Below are positions 18,294 to 26,685 of a DNA stretch of 64,000 bases, piece after piece; the stretch's first letter is position 1; every line of letters begins with the position of its first letter. Under the pieces are notes generated by a model. It searched no databases. It was not told the DNA's origin and was given only the letters and a program-made list of their open reading frames with translations. Source of the stretch: Streptomyces platensis. GTDB lineage: Bacteria; Actinomycetota; Actinomycetes; Streptomycetales; Streptomycetaceae. The stretch is taken from NCBI RefSeq assembly GCF_008704855.1, contig NZ_CP023691.1, forward strand, positions 868,001 through 932,000. The letters run 5' to 3'. Made by a program: the position numbers and the translations under genes.

Positions 18294-18642
18294 GCACCGC
18301 CGGCTGAGCAGCGGGCGGGGCACACGGAGGACGGCCCGTTCCGCGCGGTGGTGTGCGAGGGTGCGCCCGCCGCGGACCGGGCCCTGCGCGGCCACCGCCG
18401 TCCGCCACCCGCGACCGCGGTAAAACCCCTTGCGGCGACCCGCGGCGCCCGGGAAGATCACGTGCGACCGCCGCCTCCCGGCACGCTCCGGAGGGCTTCA
18501 GGGGGCTCTCCCCCTCCACGGGCCCCGGCTCTCCTCCGGCCCTGGCGCCCGAAAGCGGCTCCCACGACCATGACGCCTCTCGGCGCCCCGCCCCACACCG
18601 GCCGAGCCCTGCCCGGGAGCTCGCCGCGGAAAGGAACCCTCC
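18294..18642. other. Non-coding interval
   Basis: About 350 bp of GC-rich sequence without a coding pattern. It should hold the DinB gene's promoter; I see no clear element apart from the AAGGA ribosome binding site near its end. Confidence 0.5.
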
Positions 18643-19149
18643 GTGACCACCGAACGCCTCTCCCCGCCCATGCGCGCCGGCGAGCGGGAGACCCTGCGCT
18701 CCTTCCTCGACTTCCACCGGGCCACGCTCGCCATGAAGACCGAGGGCCTGTCCGACGACGACCTCAGGCGTCAGTCGAGCCCGCCGTCCACGCTCTCCCT
18801 GCTCGGGCTGGTGCGGCACATGGCCGAGGTGGAACGCACCTGGTTCCGCCGGGTGATCAACGGCGAGGACATCCCGCTCGTCTGGTCGGAGGAGGGCGAC
18901 TTCCAGGCGGCGTACGACGCGAGCAAGGCCGACGGCGCGGAGGCGTTCGAGGCCTGGCAGACGGAGGTGGCGCACGCCCGCCGCATCGAGGAGGCGGCCG
19001 CCTCGCTCGACGTCACGGGCTACCAGCCCCGCTGGGGCGAGCATGTCTCCCTGCGCGTGGTGATGCTGCACCTGATCCATGAGTACGCCCGCCACAACGG
19101 CCATGCGGACTTCCTCCGTGAGGCCATCGACGGCACGGTCGGCGCCTGA
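18643..19149 (+). CDS. DinB-family (DUF664) protein
   Basis: A 168-residue four-helix-bundle protein of the DinB/DUF664 superfamily, the usual length. The expected metal-binding histidines are present: LVRHMAEVERTW in the second helix and HEYARHNGHADFLRE near the C-terminus. Members often act as mycothiol- or bacillithiol-dependent transferases or as uncharacterised stress proteins; mycothiol dependence is plausible in an actinomycete but not shown. GTG start with AAGGA upstream; followed by a strong bidirectional terminator. Confidence 0.88.
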   Translation: MTTERLSPPMRAGERETLRSFLDFHRATLAMKTEGLSDDDLRRQSSPPSTLSLLGLVRHMAEVERTWFRRVINGEDIPLVWSEEGDFQAAYDASKADGAEAFEAWQTEVAHARRIEEAAASLDVTGYQPRWGEHVSLRVVMLHLIHEYARHNGHADFLREAIDGTVGA

Positions 19150-19157
19150 GCCGACCA

Positions 19158-19197
19158 CACCGGCTCCCGCCCGGCCGTTGTCGGGCGGGAGCCGGTG
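19158..19197. terminator. Bidirectional terminator between DinB and GNAT genes
   Basis: Perfect 16-bp inverted repeat (arms begin CACCGGCTCCC and end GGGAGCCGGTG) with an 8-nt loop, directly between two convergent genes. Confidence 0.85.
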
Positions 19198-19230
19198 ACG
19201 GCCGTCGCCGCGTACGGCGGACGCGGTCCC

Positions 19231-20115
19231 TCAGCCGAGTTCGAGACTGGTGACGCCGAAGGTGCGCTCCTGCTCCACCGGGGGTACCGGGCCGGTGTAC
19301 ATCCGCACGGTGTGCGACCGCGGGGTCAGCCCGCGGGAGGTGACCAGGTCGTGCGCGGCGTGCCGGGGACCGGGGACGTCGAGGAAGATCTCGTCGGCCG
19401 GGTCGACGGACGCCGCGAGGGCGTCGAAGAGCGCTTCGGCGGCCGCGGTGGTGTCGGCGAAGAGCGGGCCGATGCGGTGCCCCGTACGGGCCGGGCGGAG
19501 CACGCCGTAGCCCGCGATCCCGCCGTCGCGCAGAATCGCGCGGGCGGTGTGGCCGGGGGCCGTCAGCCAGCGGGTGACGAAGGCACGGCGGTCAGCGGGG
19601 AAGCAGCGCCGGTCGTAGTCGGCGACGGCGTCGAGATGCGCCCGGGTGACGGGGACGACGTCCGGCGCGGGCGTGCCGGGGCCGAGAGGGCGTCCGGCGT
19701 AGCGAACGGTCTCGTAGGCGGGGGCGAATCCGGCGCGCCGGTACGTGTCCTGCTGGGCGGGGACCGCGTCGAGACCCACGGTCCGGGCACCGGCGTGCGG
19801 GAAGGCGGCCCGCCAGGTGGCGAGGCCCAGGCCCTGCCCGCGGTGGTCGGGGTGGACGAGGTAGTAGCCCAGGAACGCGTAGGCGTCCGAGTAGTTGACG
19901 ACCGAGACCGCGGAGACGGTCCGTCCGGCGCGGCGTCCGAGGAAGAAGCCGGCGGGGTCGGTGGGGTGGAAGCAGACGGTGTCGCCGCGTCCGGGGTTCC
20001 ACTCTTCGTCGGCGGCCCATTGGGCCACCTCGTGCCAGTCGTCCAACGAGGCGTTGCCGATGGTGAGTTCGCCGGTGACGGGCTGGGGATCCGGAGCGTT
20101 GCCGAGAGTGGGCAT
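19231..20115 (-). CDS. GNAT-family N-acetyltransferase with tandem domains
   Basis: 294 residues with two acetyltransferase-like halves. The N-terminal half has the acetyl-CoA-binding motif VHPDHRGQGLGLATWR; the C-terminal half (from about residue 160, VTRAHLDAVADYDRRCFPADR) resembles the YitH/Acetyltransf_18-type domain. The acceptor is unknown. It is transcribed in the same direction as, and downstream of, the amino-acid permease, separated by a terminator-like hairpin. Confidence 0.85.
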   Translation of the reverse strand: MPTLGNAPDPQPVTGELTIGNASLDDWHEVAQWAADEEWNPGRGDTVCFHPTDPAGFFLGRRAGRTVSAVSVVNYSDAYAFLGYYLVHPDHRGQGLGLATWRAAFPHAGARTVGLDAVPAQQDTYRRAGFAPAYETVRYAGRPLGPGTPAPDVVPVTRAHLDAVADYDRRCFPADRRAFVTRWLTAPGHTARAILRDGGIAGYGVLRPARTGHRIGPLFADTTAAAEALFDALAASVDPADEIFLDVPGPRHAAHDLVTSRGLTPRSHTVRMYTGPVPPVEQERTFGVTSLELG

Positions 20116-20203
20116 GCCGGGTGGTCGTCCCTTCTGGTGGGGTCAGGGGGCGAGTGAACGGGAAGCGTGTGGCGCCGGTGCCGGGTGCCGGGCGGGGCGG
20201 GCC

Positions 20204-20225
20204 CGCCGGAGCAACTCCTCCGGCG
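20204..20225 (-). terminator. Hairpin after permease gene
   Basis: 8-bp arms CGCCGGAG / CTCCGGCG around a 6-nt loop, with partly paired GC-rich flanks, about 30 bp past the permease stop codon. Confidence 0.6.
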
Positions 20226-20256
20226 AGCCCGGACCCGTCCGCCTGCGCGGCCGGCG

Positions 20257-21795
20257 TCAGATCAGGTCCATGGCGGCGACCTCGTCGGGGCGGCCGTAGC
20301 TGACCGGCCCCTGGAAGCGCTGCCGGGCGGTGGCGAACCACCACACCGTGGCGATGATCAGCACCACTGCCAGCGCGATCGGCGCGTAGTTGAACGAGGC
20401 GGGGGTGATGGGGTACGCCTGCGGCAGCATGAACAGCACATTGCTGATCAGGATCCAGGTCACCGCGATCGCCGCGACGGGCTTGCCGTAGCGCCCGAGG
20501 TTCCACGGCCCGGCCTGGAAGTCGTTGAGCCGCAGCCGCAGGAAGATGGGCACGGCGTAGGCGAGGAACAGCCCGACGACATTGACGCTCACCACCGCGG
20601 TGAAGGCGGTGTGCGACCACCAGCCGGGCAGCACCAGCACCAGGGGGCAGGCCGCGGCGAGCCAGACGGCCTTGACGGGGGTACGGGTGCGCGCGGAGAC
20701 CGAATGCCACCAACGGGAGCCGGGCATCGCGCCGTCCCGGGAGAAGGCAAAGATCTGCCGGGTATTGCTGGTCATGTTCGCAAGCCCGCAGAACAGCATG
20801 GCGCCGATAACGATCAACAGCAGGAACTTGGCGGTGCTTTGGCCGAGCGCGTCGACGAGAATCTGCACCGGCGGCGCCTCGGCACTCGCCGCATGCCCGT
20901 AGTCACGGATCGCATACACCAGTGCGAGCATGAGGATCAGTCCGGTGATCGCCGAGTAGCTGATCGCCCGCATGATGCCCTTGGGCGCGTTGACCGTCGC
21001 CTTCACGGTTTCTTCGGACATGTGGAAACTGCCGTCGAAACCGGTGAAGGTCCAGCTGGTGACGAGCAGACCCAGCATTCCGCCGTAAATCGCATGTGTG
21101 AAGCCGGTGTTGTTGACGAAGTGCAGCGCGAACGAGGGCGACTGGTGGTGGTCGGGTATCAAGGTCAGCGCGCCGACGATCACCACCATGCCGATCAGCA
21201 GCCACCACACGGAAATCCGGTTCACCACCGCGACCAGGCGCACCGTATACGTGTTGGCCAGCGCCTGGAGGAGAAGGATGGCCGCGGTGATGCCGACCGT
21301 CTGCTGCGGTGTCGCCTCGTAGGACGGCCACTGCATGGCGATGAACGCCTGGATGAAGGTGGCGGCGGCGAAGTTGGTGGCGGCGGTGCCGCCGACCTGG
21401 CCGACGAAGTTCAGCCAGCCCGTGTACCAGGACCAGGCGCCCTGGTGGCGCTTGGCCAGCTTGCCGGCCGAGAAGTAGAGCGCGCCGCTGGTCGGGTAGG
21501 CGGAGGCGATCTCGCCCATCGCGGCGCCGACGAACAGCACCATGACCGATACGCCGATCCAGCCGAAGATCAGGATCCGCGGGCCGCCGGCGTTCATCCC
21601 GAACCCGAAGGAGGAGAAGATGCCGGAAATAATGTTGATGATGGTGAAAGAAATGGCGAAGTTGTCGAACGCGCGGAATCTGCGGGTCAGTTTCCGCGGA
21701 TAGCCCATGGCGTGGAGCGTGGCATCGTCGTCAAGGGTGACGGGGTCTGTCGTGTGGGGGTTTTGCGAGCGAGCTGGAGACATACGCTCGGACAC
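20257..21795 (-). CDS. APC-superfamily amino-acid/GABA permease
   Basis: A 512-residue integral membrane transporter with about twelve hydrophobic helices. It belongs to the APC superfamily, amino acid/choline (GABA permease-like) branch: FDNFAISFTIINIISGIFSS, ASAYPTSGALYFSAGKLA, FTGFDGSFHMSEETVKA and the ARTRTPVKAVWL segment. The substrate is probably an amino acid or a polyamine-derived compound. I start at GTG 21795, preceded by AGAAAGG at eight bases; the upstream part of the frame (to 21912) has no coding character. A weakly related downstream GNAT gene may be independent because a hairpin separates them. Confidence 0.9.
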   Translation of the reverse strand: MSERMSPARSQNPHTTDPVTLDDDATLHAMGYPRKLTRRFRAFDNFAISFTIINIISGIFSSFGFGMNAGGPRILIFGWIGVSVMVLFVGAAMGEIASAYPTSGALYFSAGKLAKRHQGAWSWYTGWLNFVGQVGGTAATNFAAATFIQAFIAMQWPSYEATPQQTVGITAAILLLQALANTYTVRLVAVVNRISVWWLLIGMVVIVGALTLIPDHHQSPSFALHFVNNTGFTHAIYGGMLGLLVTSWTFTGFDGSFHMSEETVKATVNAPKGIMRAISYSAITGLILMLALVYAIRDYGHAASAEAPPVQILVDALGQSTAKFLLLIVIGAMLFCGLANMTSNTRQIFAFSRDGAMPGSRWWHSVSARTRTPVKAVWLAAACPLVLVLPGWWSHTAFTAVVSVNVVGLFLAYAVPIFLRLRLNDFQAGPWNLGRYGKPVAAIAVTWILISNVLFMLPQAYPITPASFNYAPIALAVVLIIATVWWFATARQRFQGPVSYGRPDEVAAMDLI

Positions 21796-21919
21796 AACCG
21801 AAACCTTTCTGGGGGGAAACGGGGGTGTGAATGGATTGGACTGAATCGCTCGAACGGGGGTGCAGAACGGGGCGCCTATTGCGGCAAAGAACTCACACCA
21901 CACCCTGTGCACCGGTGAA

Positions 21920-22882
21920 TCAGCCGCCGTGCGGAACGGGGAGACCGCACGAGCGCCTGGCTTTCGTCAATTGCTCCTCGGGATCGCCGAATGCACTCCA
22001 GGGCATACGCGAGGCATAGGGCCCCATGGCGGTGAAGACTTCCCGCGCCTCGAATTCATGTTTCGCCATGAACAGCGCATGCGCCAGATACGCCAGATCC
22101 AGCACCGGGGTGAAGCGGTAATCGGCCACCCGCGGGAACCACTGGTGGTAGATGCTCAACGCGGCGCTGATCCACTGGGGTTGCTCCCATGTGTGGTCCG
22201 CGAGCAGCGCGGACGGGTTGTAGTCCTCGACCAGCGCCACCAGCGGCAGCAGCCGCAGCGGTGAGTCGGCCGGGGCCCGCTGACTCAGGAACGCGGCCAC
22301 GTCCCAGCTCGCGCTGGACGAACCGCCGTAGCGGGTGAAGAAGAACGACAGAAAGCGGTGGTGTGCCTCGCGGTGCCAGGGGTCGAGCCGGAGGATGTGC
22401 GCGAAGAGGTACCACGGGCCGGCCGGCGCGGTCAGCAGCCCCTGCGGGGCGGGGTCCTGGGGGCGGTCGAGGCGCGTCAGCGCCAGCTGGGCCACCCACG
22501 GGGTGGGGTCGTCGGGGAGCAGCTTGGCGGCCCGCTCGCACGCCGACTGCGCTATCCGCGCCAGGGCGCCCTGCCGCCGGTCACCGGCGTCGGCGTCGGC
22601 CATCCGCAGGGCCCGGAGCATCGCCACCCGGGCCCAGAGCAGCGCCGCATCCGGCCCCGGCTCTTCGGCCAGCCAGCGCTCGGCCAGGTCCGAATCGGCT
22701 GCCACGGACGCCAGCACCAGCGAACGGTGGGCCCGCACCTCGAAATCCTCCCGGGCTTCCCGGAGAACCTCGTGTGCGCTCAAGTACCGCCCGGCCCGGA
22801 CGTCCATACACGCGCGCGCCAGGGCCCGGTCATCGGCCGCTGGACTCCACACGTACTGCCCCTCGAAAGAGCCGGCCGCCAT
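21920..22882 (-). CDS. Conserved hypothetical protein, 320 residues
   Basis: A soluble, alpha-helical 320-residue protein I cannot assign to a function. It starts at ATG 22882 with GGGAGGGG upstream. The pattern of repeated helical pairs (DLAERWLAEEPGPDAALLWARVAMLRALR, WHREAHHRFLSFFFTRYGG) is TPR-like, though the repeats are degenerate. Tryptophan and histidine are frequent (LADHTWEQPQWISAAL, SIYHQWFPR). Similar proteins occur widely in Streptomyces as hypotheticals, from memory. It lies about 125 bp upstream of the permease gene on the same strand. Confidence 0.7.
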   Translation of the reverse strand: MAAGSFEGQYVWSPAADDRALARACMDVRAGRYLSAHEVLREAREDFEVRAHRSLVLASVAADSDLAERWLAEEPGPDAALLWARVAMLRALRMADADAGDRRQGALARIAQSACERAAKLLPDDPTPWVAQLALTRLDRPQDPAPQGLLTAPAGPWYLFAHILRLDPWHREAHHRFLSFFFTRYGGSSSASWDVAAFLSQRAPADSPLRLLPLVALVEDYNPSALLADHTWEQPQWISAALSIYHQWFPRVADYRFTPVLDLAYLAHALFMAKHEFEAREVFTAMGPYASRMPWSAFGDPEEQLTKARRSCGLPVPHGG

Positions 22883-23700
22883 GGTCCCCTCCCGGTCACG
22901 AAGGCGTCTTCCCCCACACGGCATTCCAGCTGCGCCGAATTCAGCTGGACCCCTGCCACCGGTCAAGTGACAGCGGCCACACCCTACTCATCCTCAACTC
23001 ATTGCGAAAACAAGCCGCCTGGAATATCTGGTTCCGCACCTTTTAGTCTCGATGAAATTGAAACAGAAACAACTTCTCGGCCGAACCTTCAGAAGCCCTC
23101 CACTTTGCCGGTCCGTTCGTCACAGGCCATTTATTTGGCATATTCATAGGTTTACAAGTCCTCCACAAGTGCACATCGCTGCCGATTACCCCTCCGTATC
23201 CCCGGCTTCCCTACCCACCCCTCGCGCGAGCCGGAGGGGGTGACGACGACCGCGAAGCCCTGGAGGGCGAGCCCTCGCCCGACCCGCCCACGCTCCCCCA
23301 GGGACCGTGCACTTGTTGAACGGAGCAGCACCCCCGGCCCCAACCCCCTGGGCCGCCACCCGCGTTGGGGCCACGCATCACAAATTCGGCTCAAGAGCAA
23401 CCGAATTAGCGGATGCTACTTTCCGGAAGCGCGCGATCACATGTAGCGTTCATCCGGACCGGAGGCCGTGACTTCACACCACGTCATGGCTGGGTAGGGG
23501 CATGGGCGCGAGCGTTCTTGCGGCGCGAACGGAGCGATCGACCCCGCTGGGCGGACCTGCACCACAAGTGCCTGGGTCGCCACCCGCCGCACACCGGACC
23601 GCGCCGTGAGCACTGCGGCAGCACCTCAGCGCCCCTGCACGTCGAGCACCGCCATGTCTGTCCGTACACGCCTGCTTTGCAAGAGGAATGGGCCCAGATC
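22883..23700. other. Long non-coding divergent region
   Basis: About 820 bp between divergently transcribed genes. From about 22980 to 23200 it is conspicuously AT-rich for this genome and likely holds promoters. A small hairpin occurs at 23265-23280 (GGGCGAG / CTCGCCC, 2-nt loop). From 23200 to 23690 the sequence is GC-rich but no frame shows coding bias; short open frames on both strands look accidental. Confidence 0.5.
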
Positions 23701-24234
23701 ATGTTAATGAACTCCTCGACGACCCCGCTTGCGTTGCGACCGGACGCCGACTTCGGCCGGCCGCCCACAGCCGGGCCCGGCGAAGGGCCACCCCTGGCGG
23801 TCGACCGGCTTCCTGACGGCAAGTGGCAATTGACCCTGCACGACCTGGAACCCGTATCGGTGCACCGGCTGCCGTCGGACGAGGTCCACATCATCCTGGC
23901 GCCCCCGCGCACGGAACCGGGCGAGGAACCACCGGCCGGCCCTCCGCGTCCGGAGCCGGTCCGGATCGACACCGCGGCCCGGACCGTCTTTGTCAGGGGC
24001 CGCCAACTCGATCTGCCACGCCTGGAATTCGACCTGCTGGCCCATCTCGTGCTGCATCCCCGGCGCGCCTTCACCCGGGAGCAGCTGATGGCCGCTGTCT
24101 GGCCCAGCTGCCAGTCCAGCAACCGCACCGTCGATGTCCACATCGCCCGCCTGCGCCGGCGCCTTGGCCCCGGCCTGCGCGACTCCATCAGCACGGTGTT
24201 CGGGATCGGTTACAAGTACCAGCCCGTCTCGTAG
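23701..24234 (+). CDS. Orphan OmpR/PhoB-type winged-helix DNA-binding protein without receiver domain
   Basis: 177 residues. The C-terminal half (about 85-177) is an OmpR/PhoB-type effector domain: LPRLEFDLLAHLVLHPRRAF, TREQLMAAVWP, RTVDVHIARLRRRLGPG and STVFGIGYKYQPV. The N-terminal 85 residues are Pro-rich and show no phospho-acceptor receiver domain, so control is not by a normal histidine kinase. ATG 23701 and ATG 23707 are both possible starts. Such stand-alone winged-helix regulators are common in Streptomyces. It converges on the HypX-like gene across a very strong terminator. Confidence 0.8.
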   Translation: MLMNSSTTPLALRPDADFGRPPTAGPGEGPPLAVDRLPDGKWQLTLHDLEPVSVHRLPSDEVHIILAPPRTEPGEEPPAGPPRPEPVRIDTAARTVFVRGRQLDLPRLEFDLLAHLVLHPRRAFTREQLMAAVWPSCQSSNRTVDVHIARLRRRLGPGLRDSISTVFGIGYKYQPVS

Positions 24235-24256
24235 GCCGGCAGCCGCGACGGGCGCT

Positions 24257-24316
24257 CGCGCGGCAGCGGGCCGGTGACCGGCCCACGCCGGTCGGTCACC
24301 GGCCCGCTGCCGCGCG
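24257..24316. terminator. Very long perfect inverted repeat, bidirectional terminator
   Basis: 24-bp perfect arms (24257-24280 and 24293-24316; arm begins CGCGCGGCAGCGGG) around a 12-nt loop, filling the gap between two convergent genes. Confidence 0.85.
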
Positions 24317-24319
24317 TCC

Positions 24320-26032
24320 TCAGGTCGCGGCAGGTGCGGAGCCGAGGTGCGAGGGGGTCGCCGCCGCGGGTTCCTTGCGGACGAAGGCCCGGCGCAGGGC
24401 GTGATACGGCTGGTCCGGGTCGAAGAAGGTGCGGTGCATCTGCGCCAGTTCGAGCTCCCGATAGGCGGCGAGCGGGCGGTGGGCCTCGTCGCGTTCCCGG
24501 TCGGCCTTCTTCGCGGCGATACGGGCCTGTGTCGAGGACGCCGAGGCCAGCCGGGCGGCGAGCCCCGCGGTCTGCGCGGCGAAGTCCTGCGCGGGGCAGT
24601 CGAGGATCCGGTCCACCAGGCCGAGCCGGGCTCCGGTCGCGGCGGTGATCGGCAGGGCGCGTGCGGTGAGCTGCCCGGCCACCTCGGGGCCCGCCCGGCC
24701 CGGCAGGGTGTAGGTCCAGTATTCGGATCCGTAGAGCCCCATCAGCCGGTAGTGGGGGTTGAGCACCACGGCCGCGCGGCACCACACCTCGTCGGCGGCG
24801 AGGGCCAGCATCGCCCCGCCGGCCGCGGCATTGCCGCCGAGCGCGGCGACCACCAGCCGGTCGGTGGTGGTCAGGACGGCGTGCACCAGATCGTCCATGG
24901 CGTTGATATTGGCCCAGGACTCCTCGGCGGGGTCGGCGGCGGCCTCGATGACATGCAGATGAATGCCGTTGGAGAAGAAGTCCCGGCGGCCGCCGAGGAC
25001 CAGCACGGAGGTCGGCCGGGTGCAGGCGTGGCGGTAGGCGGCGAGCAGCCTCCGGCAGTGGTCGGTGCTCATCGCACCGCCGGGGAAGGAGAACTCCAGG
25101 AAGCCGGCCGGGCCGTCCTCGCGATAGCGGATATCGCTCCAGGTCCGGAGGCCGTCGCCGGGGTCTTCAAGGGGGGCCGGGACTTCGGGGAGCGGCGGGA
25201 GGCGGTCGCCCAGCGCCAGGGTGGCGGGCAGTTTCAGGGTGCCGGGCTCCCCTGCCGCACGGGGCGGCCGCAGTTCCGGAATCCATACCGCGCCATCGGC
25301 CGTCGCCCGGCAGATCGCGCCATATCGGGTGGCGAGCAGCTCACCCGGCGGGCCGGTCAGGGTGTCCTCCGGGTGGCCACCGTGCAAATGCCAGGTGTCG
25401 CCGAGAAGTTCGTCCCGCACGCCGGGCTGGGAGTCGGCGGCGCGCAGCTTGCGGACGACGGCGTCGGTGGGGTCCGCGTGCCAGTCGATCCGGCGCAGGT
25501 CCTGACGGAACGGGGGCCGGGGGCGGCCGGGTTTCGCGGCGTCGGACAGCTCGCCCTGTGGTTGCGGGCGGTGGGTTCCGGACGCCACACGGGCGACGGC
25601 CGCCAGGACCGCTCCGACCGCGGCATCGGCGATCTCGTTGCGGTAGAGGTCGCTCTTGCCCACGCCGGGGACGGGGCAGCTCGCCGCGGCCCAGATGTCG
25701 CCGCCGTCCATCTCGTCGTTGGCCTGAAGCACCGTGACGCCCCACCGGTCCGCGCCCAGATGTACCGCCCAGTCCAGGGAGGAGGGCCCCTGGTCGCCGA
25801 CGGGCCCGGGGTGCACGATCAGACAGATGTGGGCGGACCACACCTCCCGGGGGATGGCCGTCTTGAGCATCGGCGCCACGATCAGCTCCGGCGCATGGCG
25901 GCGTACGACCTCGGGGAGCGGTGTGTCCCGTGTCACCAGCTCCACGCTCACCTGGTGTCCGTGGTCACCGAGTTCGGCGTACACGCGCTGCGTCAGACTG
26001 TTGAACGCGCCGGCGATGAGCAGAATGCGCAC
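24320..26032 (-). CDS. hypX: HypX/HoxX-like formyltransferase-enoyl-CoA-hydratase fusion
   Basis: A 570-residue two-domain protein of the HypX (HoxX) family, normal length. The N-terminal half is a formyl-THF-dependent formyltransferase-like domain with the HypX form of the active-site region (LIVHPGPVGDQGPSSLDWAV) and the Asp in EMDGGDIW. The C-terminal half is a crotonase domain (FSNGIHLHVIEAA, NAAAGGAMLALAADEVW). In aerobic hydrogenase producers HypX makes CO from N10-formyl-THF for the [NiFe] active site. GTG start at 26032 with AGGGGAG six bases upstream. No hyp or hydrogenase genes occur in the window, so this copy may serve another pathway or act in trans. It diverges from the GCIS-repeat peptide locus. 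Confidence 0.88.
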   Translation of the reverse strand: MRILLIAGAFNSLTQRVYAELGDHGHQVSVELVTRDTPLPEVVRRHAPELIVAPMLKTAIPREVWSAHICLIVHPGPVGDQGPSSLDWAVHLGADRWGVTVLQANDEMDGGDIWAAASCPVPGVGKSDLYRNEIADAAVGAVLAAVARVASGTHRPQPQGELSDAAKPGRPRPPFRQDLRRIDWHADPTDAVVRKLRAADSQPGVRDELLGDTWHLHGGHPEDTLTGPPGELLATRYGAICRATADGAVWIPELRPPRAAGEPGTLKLPATLALGDRLPPLPEVPAPLEDPGDGLRTWSDIRYREDGPAGFLEFSFPGGAMSTDHCRRLLAAYRHACTRPTSVLVLGGRRDFFSNGIHLHVIEAAADPAEESWANINAMDDLVHAVLTTTDRLVVAALGGNAAAGGAMLALAADEVWCRAAVVLNPHYRLMGLYGSEYWTYTLPGRAGPEVAGQLTARALPITAATGARLGLVDRILDCPAQDFAAQTAGLAARLASASSTQARIAAKKADRERDEAHRPLAAYRELELAQMHRTFFDPDQPYHALRRAFVRKEPAAATPSHLGSAPAAT

Positions 26033-26403
26033 AGCAGACTCCCCTGGAGCTGGGACCGATGGGCGGACGGCTGGATCGTCCCCCACCGGTGGCCGCCCGG
26101 CTCCGGAGCCGCGCTACGGGTCACCCGATCGACGGCCGCCGTGCGGCGCAATGCGGCGCGCCCGCACCACCGGGGCGCCGGTACGGGGCACGCCGTCAGT
26201 TGACGGAGCATCAAGTAGTCCGGTGGTGATCATCTCGTCAGGATCCCGCCAAAGTTGGCGCACCGGTCACCCAACCGCCGCCCAGAACATTGCCTTTAAT
26301 TGACATCCACTTGGCCATACTTTTACTTTCATTGCGTGGCATCGGCGCAGGTCAGCGCCGTGTGCCCGTCGTCCGCCTTCCGCACTCTTTCTCGGAGGTT
26401 CCC
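26033..26403. other. Divergent promoter region between hypX-like and peptide genes
   Basis: About 370 bp. The end nearest the peptide gene is AT-rich and carries a promoter candidate. A GGAGG ribosome binding site lies at 26394-26398, five bases before the peptide ATG. No other open frame is convincing. Confidence 0.5.
26300..26329 (+). promoter_or_regulatory. Candidate housekeeping promoter for the peptide operon
   Basis: TTGACA at 26300-26305 and TACTTT at 26324-26329 with an 18-bp spacer, within an AT-rich patch about 75 bp upstream of the peptide start codon. It fits the HrdB-type consensus of Streptomyces. Confidence 0.55.
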
Positions 26404-26559
26404 ATGGAGCAGCTCATCAAGAAGATGGCCCAGGACAACGTCTGGCAGAACTGGATCGCCGCCAACTCCGCCCAGCAGGCAGCGAAGAACGGCTGCATCA
26501 GCGCCGCCCCGAAGGCGGGCTGCATCAGTGCCGCGCCCAAGGCCGGCTGCATCTCCTGA
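26404..26559 (+). CDS. Small peptide with three GCIS repeats, candidate RiPP precursor
   Basis: 51 residues. The N-terminal 29 residues (MEQLIKKMAQDNVWQNWIAA and on) look like a helical leader. The C-terminus is three copies of GCIS joined by identical AAPKA linkers, so Cys, Ser and Lys recur at fixed spacing. Excellent ribosome binding site (GGAGG, five bases before ATG). A strong hairpin follows and then genes for a PaaK-like adenylating enzyme, a small helical protein and an MFS exporter, the layout of a ribosomal peptide natural-product operon. I know no described family with this core, and there is no double-Gly site. The mature product, if any, is unknown. Confidence 0.75.
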   Translation: MEQLIKKMAQDNVWQNWIAANSAQQAAKNGCISAAPKAGCISAAPKAGCIS

Positions 26560-26577
26560 CCCTCGCGCCACCCAGAA

Positions 26578-26630
26578 GCCCGGGAGTGGTCCGGCGGCGG
26601 TGAACATCGTGCCGCCGCCCGCTCCCGGGC
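26578..26630 (+). terminator. Attenuator-like hairpin between peptide gene and enzyme genes
   Basis: Outer perfect arms GCCCGGGAG / CTCCCGGGC and inner arms GGCGGCGG / CCGCCGCC form a long two-part stem 18 bp after the peptide stop codon. It would let the peptide be expressed above the enzymes. Confidence 0.7.
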
Positions 26631-26685
26631 CCCGCGCCCCGAACTCCCCGTGTGCACCGCATCCCGAGCAACGACGAGGATTTCC

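Noticed and set aside
15360..18461. 1033-residue open frame on the minus strand
   Set aside because: It is a shadow of the SpoIIE-type phosphatase and VOC genes; low-complexity translation without domains, a common effect of high GC3.
23152..23446. Short open frames on both strands in the long divergent region
   Set aside because: Pro/Arg-rich translations, no start signals; the region is better read as regulatory or non-coding.
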